Source of the DNA: Sorex araneus
Lineage: Eukaryota > Chordata > Mammalia > Eulipotyphla > Soricidae
Length of the DNA stretch: 64,000 nt
Assembly: GCF_027595985.1 (NCBI RefSeq)
Contig: NC_073302.1
Span: 405,846,003-405,910,002, forward strand
Reading direction: 5' to 3'
In this document: one piece after another, positions 1-11,527 of the stretch
Layout: each line of letters starts with the position of its first letter
Numbering within the stretch: the stretch's first letter is position 1
Made by a program: the position numbers and the translations under genes
Notes under the pieces: generated by a model
Told to the model about the DNA's origin: nothing
Database searches by the model: none
The model's input: the letters and a program-made list of their open reading frames with translations, nothing else

Positions 1-45
1 GACTTTAAAGTATATTACAAAGCTACAGTAAACAAAACTGAAGAT
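1..45 (+). mobile_element. Old L1 ORF2 scrap at the window edge
   Basis: The first bases read like a diverged version of the L1 ORF2 stretch that encodes an F-K-x-Y-Y-K-A motif; the same stretch is clear in the L1 at 13.2 kb. It is too short to classify and may belong to a longer element outside the window. Confidence 0.3.
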
Positions 46-1175
46 GCCTTTCAATCCTGCCTATGTAGGCCTTAATCATGACACACTGTCTCATGTATAC
101 AAATTCCAGCCTCATTCATCCCATTGCCATTTCTGATATCTACTTTCACAAGTGTCAGTCTTCTGTATTCAGAAATGCTCTTCTTGCAATGGTATCTCTC
201 AACCTCAATTCAGAATTCACATTGTTTCAGAACTAAACTCAAATCTGGATTAATACGAAAAATAAAATTTAATAATAAATGGATTCCTATGTTAATACAT
301 TGCCTTCTGATCTTAATAAACCACAATGATTAGAAACAATGTTACAATGTAAGATACAGCCCCAATCTCACACTTGGAAACCACACCTGGAGGAAAAGTT
401 TGGGGAATTGTACCTAATCTTCAGCTTCTTGTATCCACCCCATAAAGATTAACACACCTCATCTGTGCGTCGGTTGGCTGGTAAATTCCACTTGGTAAGT
501 AGTACTTACTGGCAAGAAACAGAGACCTACAAAGCAGTCTCAGATTTATTGTAAGGCTGGGTGTGAAAGTTAGAAATACATGATTCTCAACTACTGAACC
601 AGACCGCATACAAAAAGAGGAACCACAAGAAAACCAGGCTTCTCACCCTGTGATGCAGTTTCAGAAATGGATGCTGAGGTTCTGTCTGCTTCTATGCAGA
701 GCGGTTGCTCAGCTGCCCTCAGAGCCTCCTCTGTATCAGCCTTCTCTGCCACTGCATTTGTTTTCACTATCACTGTTAACCACACTGCACAAATTCTATC
801 ACAAAAATACCTGAGGTATCTGGGCTTTAAAAAAAAAACTGCGTCTAGATCATTTATATACTTTATTTATTACTTTTCTTTTATCACTTAACATCAGAGT
901 TTTCTATGTGCTAGGAAAATATTACTCCAGTGACTATATAAAATTAAATTGTGCGATTATACTGCTACTCACTTAATTATCATCGCATGAATAGACATTT
1001 TTCTTATTTTCACACGCAGACTTTTACATGCATATCTTGTATCCTTTCATCTCTGATGATAGCACTAGAACAAAATTCTAGATGTGAAACTAGTAAGTCA
1101 AAGGGAATAAGTAGAAATTTAAAGTCCTAATATTTACTGATGATTTTCTTACCAGAAAATAACTCATAAAAATGA
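46..1175. other. No gene or clear repeat
   Basis: AT-rich, apparently unique DNA. Open frames here are short, have random composition and match no family I recognise. Ancient repeat remnants beyond recognition are possible. Confidence 0.5.
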
Positions 1176-1282
1176 GTGCTTGCTTCAGCAGCACATACAC
1201 TAAAATTGGAACAATACAGGGAAAATTAGCATGGCCCCTGTGCAAGGATGATACGAAAATTCGTGAAGCGTTCCATATTTTT
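1176..1282 (+). pseudogene. U6 snRNA pseudogene (5' half of a U6-L1 chimera)
   Basis: The 107 bases follow U6 snRNA from its 5' end (gtgcttgcttcagcagcaca) through the ACA-box region and the 3' stem to the terminal ccatattttt. There are several substitutions relative to U6, for example in the 5' hairpin and the gatacagggaaa segment. U6 is the catalytic-core snRNA of the spliceosome. This copy is not expected to work: I see no PSE or positioned TATA upstream, and the sequence runs directly into an L1 3' end instead of unique DNA. It is best read as one half of a reverse-transcribed chimera. Confidence 0.93.
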
Positions 1283-1387
1283 GAGGGATGGGTAAATAAT
1301 CACTGTATGAGTGAAATGCAAACACAAAAGTTCATAGGTTCGTAACTGTACATCACAGTGATTCTTTAATAAAAAATTAAAAAAAAA
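1283..1387 (+). mobile_element. L1 3' end fused to U6
   Basis: Starts at gagggatgggtaaataatca immediately after the last U6 T and follows the 3' terminus of the local L1 family (compare the reverse strand at 21.65-21.74 kb and 22.43-22.52 kb) through cacagtgattc to the A-rich tail. A short direct repeat, approximately aaaatgag/agaatgag, flanks the U6-L1 unit and may be the target-site duplication. The join without spacer is the signature of template switching by the L1 reverse transcriptase. Confidence 0.88.
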
Positions 1388-1413
1388 GAATGAGTCTAAA
1401 ATAGAAATCCTTG

Positions 1414-1570
1414 TGACTGGAGAGCTAGTACAGGAGGTTAGGCCTTGCAGGCTGCTGACCCCATACTGAATCCTCAGCATGGCTTCTGGTCCCCTGAGTC
1501 CTACCTGGAGTGATCCCTAAGCATAAAGACAGGACATAAAGCTCTGAATACAGCAAGGTGTGTTCCCAAA
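1414..1570 (+). mobile_element. SOR-type SINE, diverged
   Basis: Head gactggagagctagtac, middle tggtcccctgag and tail gcaaggtgtgttcccaaa follow the SINE family in order, with many substitutions. An old copy. Confidence 0.7.
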
Positions 1571-1656
1571 CTTACATGTACATAAATAACCATGTATATA
1601 TGCATATAATATATATACATATGCATATATATTACATGGTTACTTATATATGTAAG
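1571..1656. repeat. Long imperfect AT-rich palindrome
   Basis: Left arm 1571-1607 and right arm 1619-1656 are complementary over about 37 bases with a few mismatches and bulges (outer ends cttacatg and atatgtaag; inner ataaccatgta and tacatggttac), around an 11-base AT loop. Built of ATAT/GCAT steps, so it could extrude as a cruciform. Confidence 0.75.
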
Positions 1657-1839
1657 ATTTATGTTATAGATATGTAGATTAGAAATCTTATTAGAAATGT
1701 TTTACATATGTAAATTAGAAACCACATAAGATAGGACTAACTCAGTATTTGAGGGAAGCAACATCCTAGCTCTCAGATTTAGAATACCAACTTAATACCA
1801 GAAAAATATCCTATGGGTAGTAAGAAAATAAATAAATCA

Positions 1840-1995
1840 GGGGTCAGAGTAATAATACAGTGAATAGGACTTTTTGCCTTACACGCACATGACCCAAATT
1901 TGATCCCCAGCACTACAAATGGTCCCCTGAGCGTGCCAAAAAGGGATCCCTGAGCACAGTGCCAGGAGTAAGTCCTATGCCAAGTATGATTCAAA
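1840..1995 (+). mobile_element. SOR-type SINE
   Basis: ggggtcagagtaataatacag head, tttgatccccagcac B-box region, ggtcccctgag, gatccctgagcaca and a degraded 3' end. Followed directly by a GA-rich tract. Confidence 0.8.
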
Positions 1996-1996
1996 C

Positions 1997-2054
1997 ATGA
2001 GAGGGAAGGGGAAGGGAGGGAGGGGAGGGAAGGGGAGGGGAGAAGAGAGGAGGA
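1997..2054 (+). repeat. GGGA-rich low-complexity tract
   Basis: Runs of gagggaagggg/gggagggagggg for about 55 bp, probably expanded from the tail of the preceding SINE. Confidence 0.85.
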
Positions 2055-2119
2055 AACAAATTTACTAGAAAGAGGATCTTCTGTGAAGTTTCTAGGGATC
2101 CTTTGAAATCCAAGTGATT

Positions 2120-2300
2120 TTTGTTTTCTTTTGATTTGGGGAGGTTGGGGCCACATCCAAAGGCACTCAGGACTTACTCCTGGCTTTGTGCTCAAGATTT
2201 ATTTCTGGCAAGGCTCAGAGGCGCAATTGGGTTGCAGGATAGAACCCAGGTTGCCACATGCAAGGCAAACACCCTACTCACTGTACTATTACTCCAGCCC
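2120..2300 (-). mobile_element. SOR-type SINE
   Basis: Reverse-complement copy ending at the head (tactattactccagcccc); the body carries gcactcaggacttactcctgg. Diverged. Confidence 0.85.
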
Positions 2301-2428
2301 CTCAATCCAAATACTTTCTAATTACAGTTTTCCTCAAGAAGAGAGATTCATTTTCCATTCAAAATTTATACTTTGCATGATGAACAACAATTTATACAAT
2401 AATTAAACAGAATCCTATTTTACACTTC

Positions 2429-4766
2429 TATTTTTAAAACTTTTTTATTGTTCAATCATATAAGGTACAGTTACAGAGTTATAAACTTTCATGCTTTCAT
2501 TCCAGTCACACAATGATCGAGTACCCATCCCTTCACCAGTGCCCATTCACCACCACTGATTCCAGTATCCCTCCCACCATCCCCACTCCATCCCCCTCCA
2601 TACCACCCCGCCTCTATGGCAGGGCATTTCCTTTTGTTCTCTTTCTCCTTTTGAGTGTTGTGGTTTGCAATAGAGGTATTGAGTGGCCATCGTGTTCAGT
2701 CTATAGTCTACTTTCAGCATGCATCTCCCATCCTGAGCGAATTCTCCACACACCCTTTACTTGGTGTTCCATTCTCTATCTGAGCTACCTTTCTCCCCAG
2801 CATGTGACGCTAGCTTCCAAGCCATGGACCAGACTTCCTGGTACCTATCTGTACTATTAATGGGTGTTAGCCTCCTATTCTGTTACTTTATATTCCACAG
2901 ATGAGCATAATATTTCTATGTCTGTCCCTCTCTTTCTGACTCATTTCACTTAACATGATACTTTCCATGTTGATCCACTTATATGTAAATTTCATGACTT
3001 CATCTTTTATAACAGCTGTATAATATTCCATTGTGTGAATGTCCCAAAGTTTCTTCAACTAGTCATCTGTTCTCTGGCACTTGGTTTTTTTCTGGATATT
3101 GGCTATTGTAAACAGTGCTGCAATGAACATGAGTGCAGATGTGATTTCGACTATACTTTTGTGCGTCTCCAGGATATATTCCCAAAAGTGGTTTTGCTAG
3201 GTCAAATGGGAGCTCAATTTCTAATTTATTGAGAAGCATCCATATTGTTTTCCAAAAGGGCTGAACCAGTCGGCATTCCCACCAGCAGTGAAGGAGAGTC
3301 CCTTTCTCCCCACATCCATGCCAACAGCGGTTGCTTTTGTTCTTTTGGATGTGGGCAAGTCTCTGTGGTGTGAGATGATACCTCATTGTTGTTTTGATCT
3401 GCATCTCCCTGATGATTCGTGATGAAGTGCTTTTGGATGTGGCCCCAACCTCCCCAAATCAAAACAAAACAAAATGTGCCAATTGGCCACTCGGATTTCT
3501 TTTTTGAGAAAGTTTCTGTTCATTTCATCACTCCATTTTCTTATGGTGTTGGATGTTTTCTTCTTGTAAAGTTCAACCAGTGCCTTCTACATCCTTGATT
3601 TCAACCCCTTATCAGATGGGTATTGGATTAATATCCTTTCCCATTCTGTAGACTGTCTTTGTATTCTGGTCACTGTTTCTTTTGAGGTGCAGAAGCTTCT
3701 CAGTTTAAGATAGTCCCATTTGTTTATCTCTGTTTCCACTTGCCTGGTCAGTGGCAAGTCTTCTTTGAAGATATCTTTCGCTTCAATGTCATGGAGGGTT
3801 TTGCCAACCTTGTCTTCAATGTACTTTATGGATTATGGCCTGATGTTGAGGTCTTTAATCCATTTTGATCTGACTGTTGTACATGGTGTTAGGCAGAGAT
3901 CTGAGCCCATTTTATTTACATGTGGTTGTCCAGTTTTGCCAGCACCATTTGCTGAAGAGGTTTTCCTTACTCCACTTCACATTTCTTGCTCCCTTATCAA
4001 AGACTAGATGATCATATATTTGAGGGTGTGTTTAAGGATATTCAATCCTGTTCCATAGGTCTACTGTTATGCCTTTGTTCCAGTACCATGCTGTTTTAAT
4101 TATTACTGCTTTGTAGTAGAGTTTGAGGTTGGAGAAGTTGATGCCTCCTGTTGGATCATCTTCTTTTTCCCAAGAATTACTTTAGCTATTCGTGGGGGTT
4201 TGTTGTTTCATATGAATTTCAGGAGTCTTTTCTCCATTTCTTTGAAGAATGTCATGGGTGTCCTGATAGGGGTCGCATTGAATCTTTAAAATGCTTTGGG
4301 AAGTATTGCCATCTTCACAATATTAGTTCTCCCAGTCCATGAGCAGGGGATATGTTTCCATTTCTTCGTGTTCTCTTTTATTTTGTGAAGTAGAGTTTTG
4401 TAGTTTTCTTTGTACAGGTCCTTTACCTCCTTAGTTAAGCTGACTCTGAGGTACTACATTTTCTGAAGCATGATTGCGAATGGGATTGCGTTTTTCATGT
4501 CACTTTTTTCTCTCTCAGTATTTGCATATAGGAAAGCCATGGACTTTTGAGTATTGATTTTATAGCCTGCAACTTTACTATAGAAGTCTATTGTTTTTAG
4601 GAGTTTCTTGGTAGAGGCTTTAGGATACTATCTCTAAATATAGTATCATATCATCTGTGAATCTTGAGAGTTTGATTTCTTCCTTTCCTACCTGGATGCC
4701 CTTAATATCTTTTTCTTGCCTAACCACTGTTGCAACTACTTCCAGTACTATATTGAACAGAATATA
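2429..4766 (-). mobile_element. 5'-truncated L1 LINE, minus strand
   Basis: The 3' UTR lies at the left (T-rich tail at 2430, then tcaccagtgcccattcacca and a polypyrimidine-flanked segment) and the C-terminal part of ORF2 extends to the right. The reverse-transcriptase active-site block is visible on the minus strand near 4.66 kb as FTDDM (consensus FADDM), after KEEIKLSR. The copy is broken by many stops and frameshifts and cannot be active. It stops inside the LFNIVLEV motif of ORF2, next to a SINE, and carries a small SINE-tail insertion at 3.43 kb. Confidence 0.93.
3431..3472 (+). mobile_element. SINE 3'-tail fragment inside L1
   Basis: ggatgtggccccaacctccc plus an A-rich tail interrupts the L1 between sequence matching ...gaagtgcttt and ...tgtgccaattgg. 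It matches the end of the SOR body (ggtgtggccc...aaaa). Confidence 0.6.
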
Positions 4767-4813
4767 CTTCTGTTTATAAGAGCCAAAATTAATTTCAACT
4801 AAAATGCTCTCTA

Positions 4814-4970
4814 TTTTTTTTAATATTGGTTTGATTTTGGTTTTGCGACTGCACAAGGCTTACTCTGGCAGGGCTCAGGGGATCATAAACAGTATCAGGG
4901 AATGGAACCCAGGACAGCTGTTTGCAAGGCAAGTGCCTTACCTACTGTATTTTCTCTCTTTTCCAGTCCC
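4814..4970 (-). mobile_element. SOR-type SINE
   Basis: Reverse-complement copy with tttgcaaggcaagtgcctta (B/A-box region) and the head at ttccagtccc. Lies immediately 5' of the minus-strand L1. Confidence 0.85.
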
Positions 4971-5918
4971 ACTGCCATGCCTTTTAACCATGAATGCCCA
5001 TGTTAAGAATATTGACATTTTCATAGTCATTTTTCAGTGGAACAAATGCTGTACCTTAAAAAAGAGCAGGCTCACAATCATTTCCCTATGCAGATCACCG
5101 TTCAAGGCATAGCTTGAGCTGGTAGATGGCTCTGCAATAGAATGAAAAATCTTACAAATAATCTAATTATGTCCCTATTCTCAGAACTCTATTATAGCCA
5201 AGATTTAAAACATGGCTTAGCTAAATGCAGTGCTTAAGTAGCAAGTGACCAAATTAAAAGAACTAAACCTAGACAATGCTAAATTCTGCTTTTAAAAATG
5301 TCCTCATGGTAAATGAATAAAATTTCTGAGCCACAGCCATGAAATCCTGGAATTCTGATCATTTTCCATCACTGCCTTGAAAAATGAGCAATGTCTATCT
5401 GAACACTTTTATCAAAAGCCTCTTTTCTGAATCATTCATGCAGTCATGCATTTTGATTGTATAGAATTTATGTGGAACTTTAACCTTCATCATGAATCTG
5501 TGGAATAGAAACAAGCAAACAAGCAAAAAAAAAAGATTCAAATTGTCCAAATCTTCTCAGAGAGCTCAGATTCCAAACCTGGCACTTTCTATACTCATCC
5601 ATTCTGCCTTGCTCTCTCTGCTCTGCGTTGGCTGGGATAACTCATTTGACTGTACATTTCAGGTTACTCCTGCCAGAAGGCTCAATCTGTGAAATGAATT
5701 AAAAGTCACACCAATGAAGTTTCCATTCCAAGCCATCTTTAATATTCCATTCCATCTTCCAGGATTAAAAAGAAGCTAAAGCCAACTTCTAAATCAAAGA
5801 AATATTTTTAGAAGGGTTTTATTTCTTTTTTTTCCTTAAACATACACTAGAACATTAATTCCTGTATCCAGTTTTTTTTAATTGATCACTATTCTTTCAC
5901 TATCTACCCATTATATCA
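4971..5918. other. No gene or clear repeat
   Basis: Moderately AT-rich sequence without a credible reading frame or a repeat I recognise. Confidence 0.5.
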
Positions 5919-6046
5919 CTAGCTACCCATGGAGTATCCGATATGCCAAGAACAGTAACAATAAGTCTCACAATGAGAGACGTTACTGGTGCCTGTTCGA
6001 ACAACTCGATGAGCAACAGGATGACAGTGACAGTGACAGTGACACT
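5919..6046 (+). mobile_element. 3' fragment of the tRNA/RTE chimeric SINE
   Basis: agctacccatggagtatccg, then ccaagaacagtaacaataag, then gacgttactggtgcctgttc and a gacagt repeat tail. This is the 3' two-thirds of the chimeric SINE at 45.8, 56.0 and 61.9 kb. The tRNA-like head is missing. Confidence 0.88.
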
Positions 6047-6126
6047 ATTCTTTAAGACTTTAAGAAGATACCTCATGCTTTTCAATGATTCAAAAAGAAA
6101 ATTAGAATGAATATCATATCTCCACT

Positions 6127-6130
6127 TTCT

Positions 6131-6180
<50 letters not shown>

Positions 6181-6202
6181 GACACACAGACACACACACA
6201 CA
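6127..6202 (+). repeat. Compound (CT)n(CA)n microsatellite
   Basis: Uninterrupted CT dinucleotides switch to CA and GACACA units. Likely length-polymorphic. Confidence 0.97.
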
Positions 6203-7195
6203 TTTTTATTTTCCACAGACTAGCAGAAACCTACCCAAGATGCCCCCAGCCTCAGGCTTTTGCTAATGCATGAATCTCCACCACCAGTCAGTTAATGCAT
6301 GTGCCTTGGGCAAATCTCAACCCTTCCTTTTGGGTCAAAATACTCTGCTACTCAGGACCTCGCAGGATAAGGCATCCCAGACTTTCTCACTAAGGTTATC
6401 CTGAAGCAACACGTATGAAGGTAAAGTGTCCCTTGGCACACTCTTCTGGCATTTTAGTGACTTTGCTCCTTCTGGGTCTCCCAAGCTGTGGCCCCCTCAC
6501 TGTTGTCACAACCCCTTTTCTGAATTCCAGCTACCTGAGAAACTTTCCTGGTGTCTGATTTTGTAACATAATATAAGGAAGGTCTAGGGATGGCTAAAGG
6601 ATTAGAAATAATTCATTTCTTGGGCAAATGAATCAGTAGGAAAAACAAACAAACAAAACACTGGAGCAAGAAATCATGCTGTTTCACATTTTATCCATAT
6701 TACTCAGTAGTTGAATAATCCTGGGCCAGGCCCATGCTCACTGAGTTGTTACAATGAAATGAAGAGCTGGGCAGTTTGGGGAAGTGGTTTTACGTGACAC
6801 TTTTCCAAAATGGCTATACTTTAAAGAGGGACCAAGAGACCTCAAGTATCAGTCTGACAGTGATGGAATCTCCAAACAAAGTGGATGCAGCAGACAGACT
6901 CTTAGGCAAATCCTCCTCCTTTCTTTCCTGAGGCTAAGGAACTCCCGTGGGATTCTCAGTCAAGGGTCAAACATAATTCACAAGGCCCTGAAGCCTGATC
7001 TGCATGCCCGAAGTTTTGGAAACTCATTCAATCACTGTATCTTCTGAAGGAAAGCTTCTACACAAAGCCAGTGCATATTTCCTTGCCCACACTATTCTCT
7101 TGCTTTTACTCATAATTCTATATCTATCTATGAGTAAGACCATTTGATATATCTTTTTTCCTAAATCACATCATTTACCATGGTGTTCTCTAATT
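6203..7195. other. No gene or clear repeat
   Basis: Apparently unique sequence. The 87-codon frame at 6784-7047 has no recognisable domain and composition like its surroundings. Confidence 0.5.
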
Positions 7196-7292
7196 TCCAT
7201 CTTGAAATGAATGCAAGACCTCATCTTTTCTCTTGCTAAATAGTATTTCATCATTTCTTTATACCACGATTTCTTTATCTGCATATTGTTGT
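7196..7292 (-). mobile_element. Old L1 ORF2/3'-UTR fragment
   Basis: On the minus strand the sequence reads gataaagaaatcgtggtata ... gaaatactattta, matching the L1 segment near the end of ORF2 (compare 14.2 kb and 46.4 kb). Confidence 0.6.
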
Positions 7293-7477
7293 TGAGCCAA
7301 TTCAGAGATTATGCTAACAGAAGTAAGAGCTGAGGCTCCCAGTGAAGGTGGGGGAAGGACCTAGGGAATGAAGGGGAGGAATATTGGTACTCTTGTGGTG
7401 GGTGTGGTGCAGTGACACTATAAGCATAAAATAACAGTATTACTATTGTATATTATTATAATTCAATATATTAAAAA

Positions 7478-7630
7478 TTGTTAGAAAGATAGTACAGGAG
7501 TAATGAAGTTTCCTTGCTTACACAGTTGTTTGATCCCTTGCATCATATATGTTCCCCCCAAGAACCACCAAGTGTGATCCCTGGGCACAAAGCCAGGATT
7601 AAGCCTTGAGCACCATCATGTGTGTCCAAA
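7478..7630 (+). mobile_element. SOR-type SINE, diverged
   Basis: gaaagatagtacaggagtaa head, tgatccctgggcacaaagcc body and ccatcatgtgtgtcc tail. Directly abuts the RTE derivative on its right. Confidence 0.75.
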
Positions 7631-7930
7631 ATCACTGTATCACTGTATCACTGTCATCCCATTGCTCATAAATTTGCTTAAGTGGGTGCCAGTAACTTTC
7701 CATTTATCCCTGTCACATTCAGAGAAATGAGGCCCATTATTGTTACTGTTTTAGCATATTGAATACACCACAGGTAGCTTGCCAGGTTCTGCCATGCGAG
7801 ATTCTGCATCACTCTCTTCTGGGAGCTTTGTTGATGAGATTACATGGTGTCGGAGTTGGGGGGTGGGCAGTTTGTGGGTGTGACTGCCAAGCTACTGGAA
7901 AACTGGGGATCTGGGTGGAGGAGGCACTAA
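7631..7930 (-). mobile_element. RTE-derived non-autonomous element, junction type D
   Basis: The repeat tail (cactgtat units) and RTE 3' end lie at the left. Reading on the minus strand, the RTE leader ends near tcatttctctgaat and then jumps to gtgacagggataaatgg, a segment from the end of the RTE reading frame. The leader part also has an internal deletion compared with the copy at 16.3-16.8 kb. No coding capacity. Confidence 0.8.
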
Positions 7931-9139
7931 TTGGAAAAAATATATATGCACATCAATCCAGGATTGGAGCTTTAAGCCCAAAATCAATAACAAAAAAAAT
8001 GCCAACCTGTTTATATGTACCATGGGGGCAGCGGCTTACTTCTAGAGCATGCCCTGGCACATAGAAGTTATTAGCACACTTTTGTTGAATGGCTTAATTA
8101 AGTCATGAACTGAGAAGCAAACTAGCAAAACCTCGCAGAGATAGATCTACCTGTTCAATGTGCTATGCGGAAACCAGGTGCTTTGAGGAAACCAGCCAGA
8201 GGGTAAACATTGGAAAGCAAGAGAATGACAAGTTCTTTTAGTAGTGTTTTCTCACATGGTTGCAGAGGGCAGTTAATCCACCCAACTGCACAAGGAAGAG
8301 CACAGAAAGGGCACACATCTGCCAGGGCTAAGACATTCTGGCACAATCAGGCCAATGTTCCACCTTTGTTAAGAGTGAACTTGCACTTAAACTCTCACAA
8401 GCACCACTCTCCCTTTCTCATCTCCTCATTTACTCCCATACAAACTGGCCTGTTTCGCTTCTCTGATTCTGGGCCCATCATTTCATTTTGCTTTGCCAGC
8501 TGTGGAATCTATCCAACTCAAACTTGGAGCTTAAAACTTTATGAAGCAGTTGAAAAGTGGAAGGTAATCAGAATACAATTGAAACCCAATAAGTGTGTTC
8601 ATTTCATAGTTCTCAGAGCTGCTATTATTACCTGGAAGCGGTGTCTGCAGTGGGGCCAACAGGTCCAGCATGGAGACTCTTTAATGGCAAGGGGAGGTGT
8701 AGGCGGAAGGGTTTAACTGCACATCTGACTCCCAAGGCTGGATTTGTGACGTCTGCTTTTTTACTGGCTTACGAGTAATTTGAGACAAATGTCATATTAA
8801 ATAATCTCTTTCATCTGCTTATGACTGTTAGCAGAGGAGGCACATCCAGTGGCTTTAGACGTAAGCCAGATTGCCGTGAGATCATTTGCTAAACTAAACA
8901 ATGTAATCATAGACGGAAATGAATCCATGCTTTTGTTCATTCATTCATTAATGTATTCATTTTCTAAAAGCTGAGTGCCTGTGTGGTTCATGAGCGAAAT
9001 AGAAGAGGAACAAGACAAGTTCTTAAGTTGATTTCCTTTTTCACCTTGGGATCCATTCCTATCCAGCAAGTTCCCCTGGAGATGACTAATTTATTTCATT
9101 TTCTCCAAAAATGTTTATGAACATTAGTGGAGGGAGTGA
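7931..9139. other. No gene; possible ancient-repeat scrap
   Basis: No credible coding sequence. The 168-codon frame at 8210-8716 shows no recognisable family and no codon signature. The short tcattcattcattaatg stretch near 8.94 kb resembles a conserved segment of old L2/MIR-type repeats, too short to be sure. Confidence 0.45.
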
Positions 9140-9262
9140 GAGACAACAGATGTGGTCTTAAACTCCAACTCTGCTACATAGATATGTGATATTTGGCAAT
9201 TTTTTAAACCTCAGTAAGCTATAATTATTCATCTGTTAAAGGAAAATGATAATATCTATCAG
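9140..9262 (+). mobile_element. MIR SINE fragment
   Basis: Matches the MIR core in order: actctgctacatagatatgt, tttggcaattttttaaacct, cagtaagct, catctgttaaaggaaaatga. The last 39 bp are duplicated at 9329-9367. Confidence 0.7.
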
Positions 9263-9367
9263 ATATTATCTATCTATATTTATCTGTATAATTTATTGTA
9301 TCTATCTGTATAATATCTATCTGTATAATTTATTCATCTGTTAAAGGAAAATGATAATATCTATCAG
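9225..9367 (+). repeat. 39-bp direct duplication around TATC-rich DNA
   Basis: The segment beginning ttattcatctgttaaaggaa occurs at 9225-9263 and again at 9329-9367, with a tatctat/tgtataatt-rich stretch between. A local duplication within a MIR. Confidence 0.85.
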
Positions 9368-9605
9368 AGAATAATTCATTTTGAATAAAAGAGCAAGTAT
9401 AAAGTGCATAGAGTATATGCTCATACTGCCTGGTATATAGGAAGAATTAAATTATGGTTTGTTTCCTCTATGTATTCCTGTTCCTCTGAGTCCCTCCTAT
9501 GTTTTTCTGACCATGGCTTTCTGCTGGTTTGTACCAGAGACAAGATTTATGCATCTATTGTACTACTCTCAGTCCCTATCACTTTTGTACATATCACTTT
9601 GTTGT

Positions 9606-9772
9606 GTGTTTGTTTTGAAGTAATACCCAGCAGTGCTCAGGTATTACTTCTGATTCTGCACTCAGAGATTACTTCTGGTGGGGGTTGGAGGACCATGGGG
9701 TGCCAGAAATTGAACCCAAATTCGCTGAGTGCAAGGCAATGACCTTACCTGCTGTACTATTTCTCCAGCCCC
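9606..9772 (-). mobile_element. SOR-type SINE
   Basis: Reverse-complement copy; body cagtgctcaggtattacttc, head at tactatttctccagcccc. Confidence 0.88.
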
Positions 9773-9934
9773 AGAACATATCACTTTTAATGAATTTGAA
9801 CCAATTCATCCAAATGAATTAGACTCAAATATGACTTTTCACCTAATTTTCTATCCATTACTTTTAACATGCCAATATGAAAAGTTCAAGTCAAGTGAGA
9901 CTGCGTCATACTTTTTACATTACTAATAATGCTA

Positions 9935-10130
9935 ATGTGTATTGACTTAAAGCTAATCAAGTTCCAGGCAGGAGTTCAACTGTTTGCTCAATTCTTGTAA
10001 GAGCTCCACATGAGGTAGGAGTTCTATTGTGCCTGTTTTTACAACTGAGGAAACTGGAAAACACAGAAACTAAGTGTCTTGTCCAAAACTTGAGCCAGGC
10101 AGCCTGGTTCCAGAGGGCCTTTTTTTTAAG
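9935..10130 (+). mobile_element. MIR SINE
   Basis: Nearly complete MIR: gttccaggcag, gtaagagctccacatgaggt, tttttacaactgaggaaact, aagtgtcttgtccaaaactt, cagcctggttccaga. Shared by all placental mammals. Confidence 0.85.
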
Positions 10131-11527
10131 TACTGCACTCTTCTTAAATTCTGCCTCTTGCTAAGGAATTTTAAGGGGTTGGTTACTCAGATCATTAGAG
10201 GATCAAAGTTTTGGAAATTCATTTGATCAGAAAATGTTCCAAATTCATCAAAAGTTTATTCAACAGGTGTCTATTATGTAAGCATGTATGTGTCTCCACA
10301 TAGATTATTCCACTGAAGAGATACTACTAGTTCTATAGAATTGGGAAGCTTATGTTCTTGCTTTTTCTAAATTCCATGAGCACAAAGCACAGCTGCACAC
10401 ATACTGAGCATTTTTCATGTGGCCCGCACTGTTGTAATGCTAAAAGGATGAGTCCTATCAATGTAGACTTCCTACTTCAGGAGGAGAGAATAAGAGAGAG
10501 CTCCATAAGGATATAATTAGAGCGTAACTGGGGTGAAGCATTTTGAATATACAACATGAAGGTTAAAGTTAATATCCCCTAAACTTCTGTATTGAATAAC
10601 TGTAATAAAGGCACAAGTCCATTTTAGAGCTCTCGGGGCATTTTTCCCATGGGTTCTCACAAGTATATTTTCACAAATGCACGGTAATTTTAAGCCCCAA
10701 GGAGCCAAGCCTTTCCAAGACAGAGCCTTCTTTTGCTCTTTTGTCTTGAAGCAAACTTGAATGGTCTGCAGTTCTATGATCTCCCACTTTTGCCATGCAA
10801 CTCCCAGTGGTCTCAATGCCTATACTTCTAGAGTAATCAACATATAAGGTCAAATTATAGAGTTCCTTTCAGAGATAAAGCCTCTACTATATTATGGATG
10901 GTTTTAATGAAGTCCTGCCTAAGAGCTGGAGAAGAATCCCCAAAAGACGAATTCAACCTCCTCAAATCCTTGGTTTTATGACAATTTAGGTTCACTGGGC
11001 TTGGTTTAACAATAGTATGCATTATTCCCAATCCCAGAACTGGTTTTGTACAAATAATTAAGAGAAAAGAATTAATCTATAAAAGACTCTTTTTTGAGTT
11101 CAGCTTTAAACTGGCAATAATAAAATGCGGGGTTTATTTTTTTTAAAAAAAAGGCTTTTCATTTCATGTCAATAGCAGAAAAATGCCTTCAATTTTGAAG
11201 AACAAAGAATAATACCACGATACAAGAAAACTTTCAAAGACAGATTTTATCATCTTATTAGCAGCAACATTTTAAGCACGAAGTTTACAGATTATGGAAT
11301 TTCTTTGAATCCTACCCTAGGGGAGAATATTTTCTTTCATTACTTTTATACAATTCTATGGCTATCTTTCCTTCTGTTCTTTTAAATCACATCTTATCCT
11401 AATTAATCAAATCAAAGTAGCTTATCCTTTTTATGATAGAAAGGAAATCTAATTTACACTAAGTATACTTGTTCCCTCATAGTATTTGGCATATTTATTT
11501 GTATGTGTTAGCTTATTGATGGAAAAG
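10131..11527. other. No gene or clear repeat
   Basis: AT-rich sequence. The minus-strand frames at 10.5-10.85 kb have no recognisable domain. Confidence 0.5.

Noticed and set aside
1176-1282. Functional U6 snRNA gene
   Set aside because: Substitutions in the snRNA, no recognisable PSE/TATA upstream, and direct fusion to an L1 3' end.
8210-8716. 168-codon plus-strand frame
   Set aside because: No domain, no family resemblance, no splice or promoter context; consistent with a chance open frame.
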